A program made the position numbers and the translations under genes. A DNA stretch of 64,000 nucleotides. Source: Rhodococcus sp. ARC_M5 (GTDB taxonomy: Bacteria > Actinomycetota > Actinomycetes > Mycobacteriales > Mycobacteriaceae). Shown piece after piece: positions 34,273 through 43,215 of the stretch (its first letter is position 1; each line of letters opens with the position of its first letter). The stretch lies in NCBI RefSeq assembly GCF_022810405.1, contig NZ_JALGQE010000019.1:18366-82365 (forward strand), in the 5' to 3' direction. Under the pieces are notes generated by a model. That model worked only from the letters and a program-made list of their open reading frames with translations. It had not been told where the DNA came from and made no database searches.

Positions 34273-34668
34273 CTAGGACGACAGTGGTCGGCCCGCAGAC
34301 AGTGGTACGTCGGATCCCCCGTACCGCTCGCCTTCGTTGTGTGTGAGTTCGCGAGCCTGGGCCTCGCGGACGAGGGCCTTTTCTACGAATTGAGACCACG
34401 ACTTGTCGTCTTCGAGGTGCGCTGTTGCTTTGTGGACGCCACGTGCGCGGGTGAAGACGTCGTGGTCGATGTAGACGGTGATTCTCTTCGTCCTTGCATC
34501 GTCGTCCGCGACCGTGTTCGACCCGACTAACGGAGATACCTGCGGCGTAGCTGGTGGTGGTGGTACCGGACTTCTGTTTTTGGCTTGTAGCTTCGACAGG
34601 TCGCCCGTGACTGCCGGCCGCCGCGGTGGCAGGCCCGTTACGACTCGGTCTTGCTTGGGATCGGTCAT
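34273..34668 (-). CDS. Ribbon-helix-helix partition protein (ParB-like centromere binder)
   Basis: 131 aa; ATG overlaps the parA stop by 4 nt. Pro-rich flexible N-terminus, then KRITVYIDHDVFTRARGVHK (beta strand plus helix A) and WSQFVEKALVREAQ (helix B), the RHH layout. A small RHH gene directly after parA is the class Ib arrangement. It should bind the repeat array at 35615-36130 and stimulate ParA. Confidence 0.75.
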   Translation of the reverse strand: MTDPKQDRVVTGLPPRRPAVTGDLSKLQAKNRSPVPPPPATPQVSPLVGSNTVADDDARTKRITVYIDHDVFTRARGVHKATAHLEDDKSWSQFVEKALVREAQARELTHNEGERYGGSDVPLSAGRPLSS

Positions 34669-35576
34669 GCGTTCACCCTCTCTTCGGCCGCAGTGATGCG
34701 TGCGATCATTTCTTGTGTGATGGCAAGTAGGTCGTCAGCGACTGAACCGGATGACTTAGGCGCGAGGGATTGCGCCTGAGCCTCGCCACGGATGACCTCG
34801 TACCATTTGGGCCCCTTGCGAACGGCGTCGTCGAGTTCGTGCACCAAGAGTCCTCGTTCTCTCGTTGCCTGTGCTGTCGCTTCCGAATGCCTCACCACTC
34901 CCGAGAACAGGACACTGTCGTCCTGGAAGGCTTCGGCGACGAGTTTGCGTGCACGTTCCTGTACTGCGGTCGCGGATTTGCCGACTCCCACCAGCACAAC
35001 TCCCAGCAGGTCAAGGGTGGGGTTGATGTCGAGCACTGCGTCGAGACGGTGAGCGACAGCCGCCAGTCCTTTACGGCTGGATGCGTCGCTTTTGATTGGC
35101 ACGACCGCCCAGCGCGCAGCCGCAAGGGCGGCGTTCTGCAGCGTCTCGTCACCGGGCGGGCAGTCGATGATTATCAAGTCGTAGTCCTTGGCCAGCGGTG
35201 CTAACAGGACGGCCAGTGCCAGCTTCGCGCCGTTCGGGTCCTTCGCTGCCTTAGAGGCCAGGGCCGCTGTGGCCTGCTCGAGGTTGACACCTCCCGTGAG
35301 GACGTCGAGGTTTTCTCGGACGCCCCTGACTGGCTCTACGCTTCCGCCGAACGCGAGGGCTGCGGCGAGGGCACGTCCGTGGTCGTCCCTGTCCGTTTCG
35401 GTGTACCCAAGATCCTCTGCGAGGTTTCCTTGGGGGTCGAAATCAACGATGAGAACTTTGTAGCCGGATGCAGCGGCCAGGCCACCGACGTTGGCCGAGA
35501 GGGTTGTTTTCATGACGCCTCCCTTGCCGTTGATGATGGCGATCACCCGTTCGCGGTCATAGACATCTGCGCTCAC
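34665..35576 (-). CDS. parA: ParA-family partition ATPase
   Basis: About 303 aa from GTG 35576. The frame stays open to an ATG at 35738, but those 54 codons coincide with the repeat array and encode low-complexity Asn/Ala/Ser sequence, so I prefer the GTG. Deviant Walker A at the N-terminus (INGKGGVMKTTLSAN), Walker A' region DFDPQGNLAEDLGY, Walker B IIIDCPPGDETLQNA and a ParA C-terminus. Transcribed away from the array, coupled to the RHH gene, and likely autoregulated through the array. Confidence 0.9.
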   Translation of the reverse strand: MSADVYDRERVIAIINGKGGVMKTTLSANVGGLAAASGYKVLIVDFDPQGNLAEDLGYTETDRDDHGRALAAALAFGGSVEPVRGVRENLDVLTGGVNLEQATAALASKAAKDPNGAKLALAVLLAPLAKDYDLIIIDCPPGDETLQNAALAAARWAVVPIKSDASSRKGLAAVAHRLDAVLDINPTLDLLGVVLVGVGKSATAVQERARKLVAEAFQDDSVLFSGVVRHSEATAQATRERGLLVHELDDAVRKGPKWYEVIRGEAQAQSLAPKSSGSVADDLLAITQEMIARITAAEERVNA

Positions 35577-35614
35577 GATCTTGATGTTCCCTTCTGAGGT
35601 CTCCGACTTGGACG

Positions 35615-36130
35615 GGATACTGTTAATACTGGCATTCCTGTTATTACAGGTATTGACAGCATCACCGGCATTAGCTCTATTGCTGCGAATCACAGCATTG
35701 CCAACATCGCTGGCATTGTCAGCATTCATGGCAATCATGCCATAACTGTCTATACCAGCAATAGCTGTAATACTGCTATTAAGCTACAGCAATGCTGTCA
35801 TTACTGCCATAGTTGGCCAGAGATGGTCGACCAACCTGTTCAACTTGAGGCGAACCCCGAGGTCAGAGCCGCCCGCAACAATGCTGCTATAACTGCCATT
35901 CCGCCCACTCTCCGACTGCATCCCTCTGGCCGGCCGGGGCTGGGGCCGCAGCAGCCATCTTGGCCATGTCTCGTCCCCGCGAAAATATGCACACCGGCCG
36001 CGCGTGGCGGGGGGACCGCATCCGACGGGGTCACCTCATCGCCTCCGGGCGTGGCGGCCCCGCATCGTCCACCGCCACGCTAATACTGGCTTATCGAATA
36101 ACGCCAATGCTGCTAATGCCAGCATTCATG
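35615..36130. repeat. AT-rich iterated repeat array (probable centromere and/or origin iterons)
   Basis: Between parA and rep, over 20 short units of the type CAGCATT/CAGCAAT and AATACTG(G/C) in both orientations lie about every 10-13 bp from 35620 to 35815, with outliers at 35878-35900 and 36079-36130. Examples: TTAATACTGGCATT (35624), ACAGCAATGCTGT (35786), GTAATACTGCTATT (35767), CTAATACTGG (36080). Helical spacing next to a ParA/RHH pair suggests a parS-like centromere; closeness to rep also permits origin iterons. Confidence 0.7.
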
Positions 36131-36141
36131 TCGGTGATCGA

Positions 36142-38031
36142 TCAGGAATCTGAACACACGATCACTGCACCCAGCTGATCGCTGAGCAGCTCCATGGCTT
36201 CCAGCACAGGATCAGGCTTCGGGGGCCCGGCAGCAAGCATGGCCGCCCACAGCGTCTCCGACTCTTCCCCACGCGGTGGGGGAGCCCCAGAGATCGGAAC
36301 GTTGACTGGATCTTTCATGAACAACGCAACGGCCGGACCGTAGAAGCGGTTCTCGAGCCACACCTGCCATACGAGCCGTTCGGCTCGGTGTCGGACGATC
36401 CTCTCGGCAGCGACAGTTTCCAGGCCGTGAGCGGCCGCTACGTCGTCCAACGTGCGGCTCCCGATGCTCAAGGTTGCGCCGTTCCGTTCAATGAGCCCAG
36501 CGGCCGTCAGAGCTGCGAGAATGGCATAACCGTTCGACGGCCGGAGCATTGCGCCAGCAAACACATCGTCGACGTTTGTAGCAAGACCCGCAGCGACCAG
36601 CTCGTAGACCATCCGGCCACGTAGACCGAGCACGCTCCATGCCGGGTGGACCGGCTCGACCCGTGCACGCTCGACACGCGCTCGTCCAGGGCCGCCTGTG
36701 GTCGCTGGCGTGGTCAAGGCGTAGCGATCGGCCTCCCGACCCGCGCCGCGCGCTACGAGTAGCAGGGGAGAACCTGGGGTCTCTCTAAGAACCCTCAACG
36801 CGCTCCACACGGTCGATTCCGACATCAGCCCAGCTGAATGCGACAAGCTGCGACCGCCAACCGCCACGACCGGGACGCCCTCGACCAGGTCGCCGGCCAA
36901 AGCCGATGTGTAGGCCAGTGCCTGGACCACAGCGAGTAGGACCGGCCGCTGGCGGGTACCGAGGAATTCTGAGTCGATCCACAGCTGTGCGTGAGCTAAC
37001 CACTTGCGACGAATTCGATCTTTCAGGAAGGAAGTACCTCCCCCTGTGAGCTTGTTCTTGTGCGTGAGTTGATGGAATTGATGGGCGGTCCCTGCCGCCC
37101 AGGTCAGCGCCTTCTCCACGTCCCGTCGGAGAGCGACTGCGGGATCCCTGTACTTCTCGGTGTAAGCGCGGCGGACACCAGCCCACTCCTTGGTAGCGAT
37201 CGCCTTCTCGATATCCGCAGCGCTGGCACCCCGAAGAACCGCGTGGCTGATGACGGACTGGCGTGCTTCCGAGGGCGTCGGCCAGAGAGCCCTGTTGAGC
37301 TTGCCGGTGGCCGCGTAGGTCTCGACGGCCTCAGGGAACGGCGTGGTGCGGTGAAAGCGCGGGTCCAAACGCCGCCCTCGTCCGACGCCGACGAGGCGTT
37401 CGTCCTGGGTGAGCGAGGCTGCCACGGCGGCAACTGCGGTTCGGTGTCGGGGAGTGGTCACGCCACCGAGCAGAGCAGTCAAGCGGGCAACGACACCACG
37501 GTCGGATCGGACAGTGAACGCGTCGATCGCGTCGTCGAGCGTCCCATCGAGGCGGCGAAATCCACCCTCCCGGCAGGGTGACCCCGGGGGAGTAATGCAC
37601 CCCTGCTCCACCCCGAGCATGGGAGAACGGTCCAGAGTCATCAGCCGAGCAGCGAGGAGCTCCATCAAGACTTTGACGTCGTCGACCCGCAAAGAACTGT
37701 TGGTAGCCAGAGGTACGAGCACGTGGCGGCCGCCGCTCGTCGAGCGATCCGTTACCGTGCGTGCGCCACATTGGTGGAGCCACACCAACACCCGTTCGAC
37801 ATCGGCATCGACCTGCTCGCCCGTGTGATGTTTGGCGTCAAAGTCCAACGCCAACAGACACGTACGTCCCCTGCGGTAGATCGGTACGGCCGCCGGCACC
37901 GCCGGCAGGCGCTTCGTCCAGCTCTGACCTTCGTCCGCGAACTCTCCGGTGACGGGGCTCCACAGTCGCATGGACCGACGCGCGGCCACGAGCGGAGACA
38001 GACGTCTCCAAATAAGGTCGGACGTCGACAT
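36142..38031 (-). CDS. Plasmid replication protein with archaeo-eukaryotic primase-like domain
   Basis: 629 aa from ATG 38031 (in-frame extension to 38133 lacks support). Primase motifs: LLALDFDAKHH (metal Asp63/Asp65) and TSGGRHVLVPL (His103), followed by a helical region and winged-helix-like segments (STVWSALRVLRETPGSPLLLV; AILAALTAAGLIERNG). This architecture is seen in Rep proteins of large actinobacterial plasmids. Located beside the repeat array; translation may be controlled by the antisense RNA candidate at 38058-38203. Confidence 0.8.
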   Translation of the reverse strand: MSTSDLIWRRLSPLVAARRSMRLWSPVTGEFADEGQSWTKRLPAVPAAVPIYRRGRTCLLALDFDAKHHTGEQVDADVERVLVWLHQCGARTVTDRSTSGGRHVLVPLATNSSLRVDDVKVLMELLAARLMTLDRSPMLGVEQGCITPPGSPCREGGFRRLDGTLDDAIDAFTVRSDRGVVARLTALLGGVTTPRHRTAVAAVAASLTQDERLVGVGRGRRLDPRFHRTTPFPEAVETYAATGKLNRALWPTPSEARQSVISHAVLRGASAADIEKAIATKEWAGVRRAYTEKYRDPAVALRRDVEKALTWAAGTAHQFHQLTHKNKLTGGGTSFLKDRIRRKWLAHAQLWIDSEFLGTRQRPVLLAVVQALAYTSALAGDLVEGVPVVAVGGRSLSHSAGLMSESTVWSALRVLRETPGSPLLLVARGAGREADRYALTTPATTGGPGRARVERARVEPVHPAWSVLGLRGRMVYELVAAGLATNVDDVFAGAMLRPSNGYAILAALTAAGLIERNGATLSIGSRTLDDVAAAHGLETVAAERIVRHRAERLVWQVWLENRFYGPAVALFMKDPVNVPISGAPPPRGEESETLWAAMLAAGPPKPDPVLEAMELLSDQLGAVIVCSDS

Positions 38032-38057
38032 CGTCGACTCGACACGATCGTTAGATC

Positions 38058-38203
38058 TTGAACCTTCATCAGGGCGCGAGGTACCCTGAGACGAGACCAG
38101 CAATAGTCTGTCCCTTCCAGGGGAATGCAGCACCGAAACGAAGATTGGCTCTCCGTTTCACCTCGAGCCCTCGACCTGCCAGTCGGGGGCTCGACTCTTT
38201 TCG
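38058..38203 (+). ncRNA. Candidate antisense (copy-number control) RNA over the rep leader
   Basis: Plus-strand promoter TTGAAC (38058-38063), 18-nt spacer, TACCCT (38082-38087). A strong terminator at 38164-38193 (CGAGCCCTCGAC / GTCGGGGGCTCG) is followed by ACTCTTTTC. No plus-strand gene lies between, so the product would be a ~105-nt RNA. The internal GAAACG...CGTTTC arms give a second hairpin. It is complementary to the leader of the minus-strand rep mRNA starting at 38031. Confidence 0.5.
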
Positions 38204-38269
38204 GTCTGCACGTAGTGTGCGAGCGGGGCCGAGGCTAACCGTCCTCAAGCACTCCGCATTCTTGTCCGG

Positions 38270-38470
38270 CTATGCGGTTAGCGGCATCACCTCTTGGTTC
38301 AATTCGCGTACAAGATCGGGGCGTCCGTGAACCACTGCAAGCAGATCCGCAAGGTACTGCGACGTAGACGTGCAGCCCGCCTCAAGTGCTCGCCGTTCGA
38401 TCAGGTCACCAACCTCCACAGGGATACGAGTTGCGTACATACGCCTCGACCCCTTGCTCTGCATGGCCAT
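38270..38470 (-). CDS. Small RHH-like protein (66 aa)
   Basis: ATG 38470 with GGGAAAGG about 9 nt upstream. RRMYATRIPVEVGDLIERRALEAGC then TSTSQYLADLLAVVHGRPDLV: the beta strand plus two helices of a ribbon-helix-helix or Arc-type protein. Upstream of rep on the same strand, so a copy-control repressor or accessory partition/antitoxin role is possible. No adjacent toxin seen. Confidence 0.65.
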   Translation of the reverse strand: MAMQSKGSRRMYATRIPVEVGDLIERRALEAGCTSTSQYLADLLAVVHGRPDLVRELNQEVMPLTA

Positions 38471-38763
38471 CGCTGACACCTTTCCCGGACGCCAATCCAC
38501 CTCCGGATTCTGTAACAGATTGCGAATGGCGCCGGTTCGACACGCCGGGAAGCTGTAACAAGATTCCCGGAAGTCCCCATGGAAGGGGCATCCAGCGGCG
38601 GTCTTGGGCTGGTTGTGACGGATCGACAAGCATCCTCCGGCCCACGCCGAACCCGATCCGCACCGTCGCGCCTGCCCCAACCGCACCGATAGGGCAGACT
38701 CCTAGATCGCGTGGTAGCTACGCGGGGGACTGGCTCACACACACCGAGAGGAACATCGACTCG

Positions 38764-39435
38764 ATGACATCTGATACGACCCAAGCGGGGGCGGCTCCGT
38801 ACAGCAGCAATCTGTTTCTGAACGTCTACGATCTCTGGGTCATGCGGCTATCGAACAGCTACGCCTGGCGCTGCAACCGGCAGAACTTCCTCGACCTCTA
38901 CAACGGTCGCATCGGACGCAGACACCTTGAGGTCGGGCCTGGATCAGGTTGGCTACTCGCCAACACAGACTTGCCAGCCGACCTCGATCTCACTCTTACG
39001 GATTTAAGCCCAAATTCGCTCAAGCACACCGCGTCTCGACTCCAAATACCCACCACGCTGATCGAGCAAGACGTACTTGAGCCCTTCGCTGAGGGCATAG
39101 AGAAGTTCGACTCGATATCACTCAACTACGTTCTGCACTGTTTACCAGGCGACTGGTCGACCAAAGCTGCAGCCTTCGACAATCTTGCCGAGAAACTGAA
39201 GCCCGGGGGAGTGCTGTTTGGATCAACTGTGATCGGAGTCGATCAGCGATACACCCTATTCGGCAAAGCTCTGATGACGGCGTACAACAAGATTGGTGCG
39301 TTCGGCAATTGGCATGACGATCTGCCGGGACTGGAGAAGGCGCTCAGCAGTCGGTTCGAGCAGGTGAAGGTCGACATGATCGGAAATGTCGCTCTTTTTG
39401 TTGCCGAAGATCCGAGAGCCACACCACGGATCTAG
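38764..39435 (+). CDS. Class I SAM-dependent methyltransferase
   Basis: 223 aa; ATG 38764 behind GAGAGGAA. Motif I HLEVGPGSGWLLA (about 54-66), acidic end of beta-2 (LTLTDLSPNSL), motif IV region FDSISLNYVLHCLPGDW, and LKPGGVLFGSTV. Small-molecule-type methyltransferase with no further specificity evident. Convergent with the DUF6545-like gene; the same partners recur in other actinobacteria. Confidence 0.85.
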   Translation: MTSDTTQAGAAPYSSNLFLNVYDLWVMRLSNSYAWRCNRQNFLDLYNGRIGRRHLEVGPGSGWLLANTDLPADLDLTLTDLSPNSLKHTASRLQIPTTLIEQDVLEPFAEGIEKFDSISLNYVLHCLPGDWSTKAAAFDNLAEKLKPGGVLFGSTVIGVDQRYTLFGKALMTAYNKIGAFGNWHDDLPGLEKALSSRFEQVKVDMIGNVALFVAEDPRATPRI

Positions 39436-39475
39436 CACGTACGAGGCTCGCTAGGACAAGTGACGAGCGGTTCGA

Positions 39476-40627
39476 TCAGGACATCGCGCTGTGCCGGCGC
39501 AGCTTTCGCCAAGCTCTGGCAACGTCGACCAAGTCATCGCTCGTAGCGGTGAGGTCGTAGGCCACGGAGCGTTGCGCCAGCACCGTGAGGAGCTCATAGC
39601 GTTCCGGAGGCGTCTGACCGGCGTTTTTCGCGGCATAGGCCTGAGCCAGTTCTGCTGCGATGCTCTCCGCATTTAGCTGAAGCGGGTCCGATTCAGTGGA
39701 CAACGTGGATGCGTTCCACTTGCTGAGCCTGCGTGCTGCATCGTGAATTTCGATGATCTTTCTGTGCAGCTTCATCGCAGGATCGGACTGTCGACTGTCG
39801 GCTGTCCTGACCTCGGGGAACTGATCGGTCATGTCTTGCCACAGAAGCTCGATTTCCTTCAAGTTCTTGCTGATTCGGTCCTGGCCTAGCTTTGCGCGCA
39901 GTACGGCGGCAACCGGAACCGCACCCATGATCAGTGATCCAGCGACCGCCAGGAAGAAGGTCAGGGCCTTCACATGCATCTCTGGGTCCGCCGACCCAGA
40001 GCCCGTCAAGACCTCCTGGAGCGTAAGAATGGGTGTGCTCACCGCGACGAGCGCGAGGCCGACCGCAATTGCGATCGCCAAGCCATAGAGGGCTTTCTCA
40101 CGGACAGCGGTGTCGGGATGTCGAGCTTCGCGTACGAAAATGCTCATGACAGCAACTGCGACGTACAGCAGTGGGGCGTAGAAGGCGGTCCACAAGACGA
40201 CTGCCGGCCAACCCAAGTATTGGTCGATCAACTCACCGGCCTTCCGTGAGGGTGTCCCGGAAATGAGGATGACCGCACTGAGAGCAAGCCCGATCGCGTC
40301 GTAGATCCGCTGTCGTTTCCACACAGTGGAGGGATCTGCTCCAACCCATAACCTCGACATGCCGTAAATGGTCATGACGATCATGACGATGCAACAGAAC
40401 GTGAGCTGCTGGAACAGAGCGACGTCGCCTAACGGCTTCGGTAGCTGCCTGATTGCATCTTGCACCGCGCGTTCACGTAGAACCAGGCCGAACCATCCGA
40501 TGATCAACGAGCGTGTGGTCAACCGGTCGATGATCGACGAGTTGAGCCACGCCACGCGAACCACCAACGTCAGCGCCATCAATATGAGGATTGGCCACGA
40601 GATCCACGCTGGGACGGGGGAGGTCAT
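39476..40627 (-). CDS. MAB_1171c/DUF6545-like membrane protein
   Basis: 383 aa. Seven or so TM segments in the first ~245 residues (ISWPILILMALTLVVRVAWL, LTFCCIVMIVMTIYG, YDAIGLALSAVILIS and others), then a cytoplasmic helical domain with ELLWQDMTDQFP and KLHRKIIEIHDAARRL, the signature tail of this family of putative transporters. Overlaps the upstream ImmA-type protease by 4 nt. Substrate unknown. Confidence 0.75.
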   Translation of the reverse strand: MTSPVPAWISWPILILMALTLVVRVAWLNSSIIDRLTTRSLIIGWFGLVLRERAVQDAIRQLPKPLGDVALFQQLTFCCIVMIVMTIYGMSRLWVGADPSTVWKRQRIYDAIGLALSAVILISGTPSRKAGELIDQYLGWPAVVLWTAFYAPLLYVAVAVMSIFVREARHPDTAVREKALYGLAIAIAVGLALVAVSTPILTLQEVLTGSGSADPEMHVKALTFFLAVAGSLIMGAVPVAAVLRAKLGQDRISKNLKEIELLWQDMTDQFPEVRTADSRQSDPAMKLHRKIIEIHDAARRLSKWNASTLSTESDPLQLNAESIAAELAQAYAAKNAGQTPPERYELLTVLAQRSVAYDLTATSDDLVDVARAWRKLRRHSAMS

Positions 40628-41139
40628 TTCGACCTGAAAAATGTAGAGCGGAGGGGTGACTGGCGTCGATTTCGATTGACCATCGCCTCGACCATGATGT
40701 GGTCGGCGAAGGATTCGGCGGCGACTTCCTGGTCGTCTTCGAAGCTGTCACGACCCAACACATTTTCGATGGTGCGCTCCGAGACGTGGGGTAACAGCAC
40801 CCTGAGCATGGCCCTACTATGTCGGGACTCGGGCAGGCCGGTGTGCGAAAGCACCATATGACCTACCTCGTGACCAATGACCTGGTCTGCTTGATACTCA
40901 GCGACGTCGGACCCATACACGATGAAGTCGTCTTGCTTGCGTGCCACCCACAACCCGCAGAGGGTGCCCGTCAGGCCCACACGGCTCAGCAGTGCCGACT
41001 CGACGGGCCATAGGACGATCGGTCGGTCACGTTCCTCTGCGATCAGGTCGATGAACTTGTGACGCGACCACGGCTCATCCGACGGCATGTTCGCTGCGAT
41101 GCGTCGCACAGCCGACCGAATCTGATTCTCTTGGCTCAC
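40624..41139 (-). CDS. ImmA/IrrE-family metallopeptidase
   Basis: 171 aa from GTG 41139 (GAGGGAG upstream). Zinc motif HEVGH within VIGHEVGHMVLSH, and a downstream acidic helix (DDQEVAAESFADHIM) supplying the third ligand. Such proteases cleave XRE-type repressors to switch on mobile or biosynthetic genes; an XRE gene lies immediately upstream, fitting that pairing. Confidence 0.85.
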   Translation of the reverse strand: MSQENQIRSAVRRIAANMPSDEPWSRHKFIDLIAEERDRPIVLWPVESALLSRVGLTGTLCGLWVARKQDDFIVYGSDVAEYQADQVIGHEVGHMVLSHTGLPESRHSRAMLRVLLPHVSERTIENVLGRDSFEDDQEVAAESFADHIMVEAMVNRNRRQSPLRSTFFRSK

Positions 41140-41187
41140 GGGTCCCGACTCCCTCTGACCTTTTTTTAACCGAAACGATGAACGGCG

Positions 41188-41631
41188 CTACACGTTACTC
41201 CTGGTACCGCCTGCATCGGATGTCTTGCCTTCTGGCTGGTCAGGAAGCTGTTCGAGGATGTTCATGAGATCGTCGGCGCTCATCGCACCTCCGTCCCGCA
41301 TCGCAAGTAACTGAACGCCGGAATCGCGTAGCTGGGTCAGCACCGACAATTCCCGGTCGTAGCTCTCCGCGGTGCTGTCCCACTTGTTCGCGAGAAAGGA
41401 GGCCGGGGCCTCGAAGTACTCAGCGAGAGCGTGGACCATGTCGCTGTCGGCAAATCTCAGACCGGCCTCAGCACGTAACTCTGCTATTTCCGTCTCGAGA
41501 ACAGGCCGTCCCAAGAGGCTGGAGATCGCCTCGGCTACGACGGCATTGCTGATTTCCGGGTTGTCAGCGGTGTGGTTCGTCTCGAAGAGTTTGTTGATTC
41601 TGACGTGTAAGGAGGGCGTTGCCTTAGCCAT
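41188..41631 (-). CDS. XRE-family regulator, likely ImmA target
   Basis: 147 aa, ATG 41631. Helix-turn-helix region in residues 25-80 (ISNAVVAEAISSLLGRPVLE, TEIAELRAEAGLRF, MVHALAEYFEAPASFL) with the length and spacing of regulators paired with ImmA peptidases; acidic C-terminus. 48 nt upstream of the protease gene. Confidence 0.75.
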   Translation of the reverse strand: MAKATPSLHVRINKLFETNHTADNPEISNAVVAEAISSLLGRPVLETEIAELRAEAGLRFADSDMVHALAEYFEAPASFLANKWDSTAESYDRELSVLTQLRDSGVQLLAMRDGGAMSADDLMNILEQLPDQPEGKTSDAGGTRSNV

Positions 41632-41647
41632 GTTTATTCCGTTCTTC

Positions 41648-42295
41648 TTAGCGGCGTCGACTGTCTTTCAGACGGCGCGCGAACCGCTGGGCTGTTGCTT
41701 GATCGATTTCGATGGGACTGCCGTAAAGCCAACGGCGGTAAAGCTTTTCTTCGCGTTCTGGATCGTCGCAATCGACAGGAAGCTCCAGGAGCGCCGCAAT
41801 TGCGGAATCGATTGCCTTGTGGTGCTGCCCATGATTTCGTTCCAGCGTCTCGGTGACGAAGGACCCGGCGATGGCCGAAACTGCAACATCCAGTTTCTGG
41901 AGTGCTGCCCGCAGATCATCGACTCCTGAGGTGCGGTCTTCCAGGCCATCGATCTCTCTGTGCATGCCCCTCTGGGCCGCGAGCAGTTTGGTCAGAGGGT
42001 CCAGCCCGACCGTGATGTTCCCCGTGCCGGCGTTGTACGGCGCTCGACCCAACACAACCGGCTGCGCGCTTTCCCAATAGACATTCGCGGCGCTTCCGGG
42101 CTTCCAACTCAGGCCGGTATCGAACTTTCGCAAGGTGCTCGGTCTCGGGTTGTTGAGCTCGCCGCGTTCGGCCATCAGGACGACGGGCTTTGTGGGCCCA
42201 CCTGCTTCGCGCAATCCCGTGATGGTGAGGTTCCGTTGCTTTCTGCGAGAGCTGACGCAGGTGGCAAACCATAGTGGGTGTCCCGTTTGCGTCAC
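41648..42295 (-). CDS. HTH-domain protein of the DUF6545 cassette
   Basis: 215 aa. N-terminal HTH-like segment (RRKQRNLTITGLREAGGP, VVLMAERGELNNPRPSTLRKFDTGLSWKPGSA), whose ending resembles XRE proteins that bind as dimers; the remainder is helical. 16 nt upstream of the XRE gene and behind a promoter with three GGTCAAT repeats, so it probably heads the operon and may autoregulate. Confidence 0.65.
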   Translation of the reverse strand: MTQTGHPLWFATCVSSRRKQRNLTITGLREAGGPTKPVVLMAERGELNNPRPSTLRKFDTGLSWKPGSAANVYWESAQPVVLGRAPYNAGTGNITVGLDPLTKLLAAQRGMHREIDGLEDRTSGVDDLRAALQKLDVAVSAIAGSFVTETLERNHGQHHKAIDSAIAALLELPVDCDDPEREEKLYRRWLYGSPIEIDQATAQRFARRLKDSRRR

Positions 42296-42314
42296 AGATC
42301 CATCCTAGAGCCGA

Positions 42315-42350
42315 GGTCAATATATGGTCAATAAACTGAGTGGGGTCAAT
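42315..42350 (-). promoter_or_regulatory. Operon promoter with three GGTCAAT direct repeats
   Basis: GGTCAAT at 42315, 42326 and 42344. On the minus strand the third gives TTGACC with CATATA 17 nt later (42321-42326), a plausible promoter for the gene starting at 42295. The 11-nt spacing of the first two suggests cooperative binding by an HTH regulator. From 42351 to 42628 nothing else is supported. Confidence 0.5.
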
Positions 42351-42628
42351 TAACGTGTCGATTCATAACGCCCAGGTCAGGGACATGTGATGCACTCAAA
42401 ATTGACTTCTACTTGCCCATCGCTCAGGGGGACCATAGTGTTCCGCTCGTGACGACGAAACACGGCGCAATCAGATCGCGCGTTGAGTTTTGTGAATCTA
42501 GAAGACTGGGTCCACGGGACGTCAAACGGAGAGTCGTCGGCCCACTTACGACCGCCCGAGACGGTTCGGCTCAGCTGCCACTGGACCGGACTAATTGCGA
42601 CGAGAACCCCGTGCTGCCGCCAACGTCC

Positions 42629-43072
42629 TCAAGGGAGTACGTCCGACGGTCGGTTTCGCACGCGCTCGAAGGAGGCAACTACACGCGACACCTCGAAACC
42701 AAGGGCGCTAGCAATCTTCCGGGCCATTGCGTCCGACAGCTTCACATGACCGCGTTCGAGTGCGCCGATGTGCTGAGGGCTTACCTCAACTTTGCCAGCA
42801 AGATCACCCTGCGTAAGACCGCGAGCTACCCGCAAGTCTCCAAGGTGCTCATCACTGGGATCCACGATCACCACATCGGTCACACGCACTTGCAGCACAG
42901 CGAGGCAGCGGGCAAGTGCGGCGATGCCCGGATCCGCCTTTCCCTGCTCCCACTGCGAGTAGGTCGACGCTCCGATACCGCCCCGTCGAGCAACCTCCGC
43001 ACCACTGAGCCCAGCCTTGGCTCGGGCGTCTCGCAGGCGGCTCGGATCGAAACCGCGGAGGCGGCGCTTCAT
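42629..43072 (-). CDS. Double-HTH XRE-family protein
   Basis: 147 aa from ATG 43072. Two consecutive HTH_3-type domains: RLRDARAKAGLSGAEVARRGGI with STYSQWEQGKADPG (residues 9-45), and LGDLRVARGLTQGDLAGKVEV with PQHIGALERGHVKLS (about 75-115). Two DNA-binding units in one short chain. Probably regulates the adjacent cassette. Confidence 0.8.
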   Translation of the reverse strand: MKRRLRGFDPSRLRDARAKAGLSGAEVARRGGIGASTYSQWEQGKADPGIAALARCLAVLQVRVTDVVIVDPSDEHLGDLRVARGLTQGDLAGKVEVSPQHIGALERGHVKLSDAMARKIASALGFEVSRVVASFERVRNRPSDVLP

Positions 43073-43215
43073 CGCTGGTACTCCACGGTGAGTCACAATG
43101 TCACCCGCCTATTCCTGGTAGCACATAATGTAGTCGTAAAACAGATTGGTTATCGCGGGTTGTTTAAACCGGACTGTCGAAGTAAGGTTTAGCACAGGAC
43201 CCGAACAAAGAAGAA

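Noticed and set aside
35577..35738. 54-codon N-terminal extension of ParA
   Set aside because: Coincides with the repeat array and encodes low-complexity Asn/Ala/Ser; a GTG next to the Walker A region gives normal ParA length.
35615..35815. CRISPR-like array
   Set aside because: Units are short, degenerate and in both orientations, without unique spacers; they fit a centromere or iterons.
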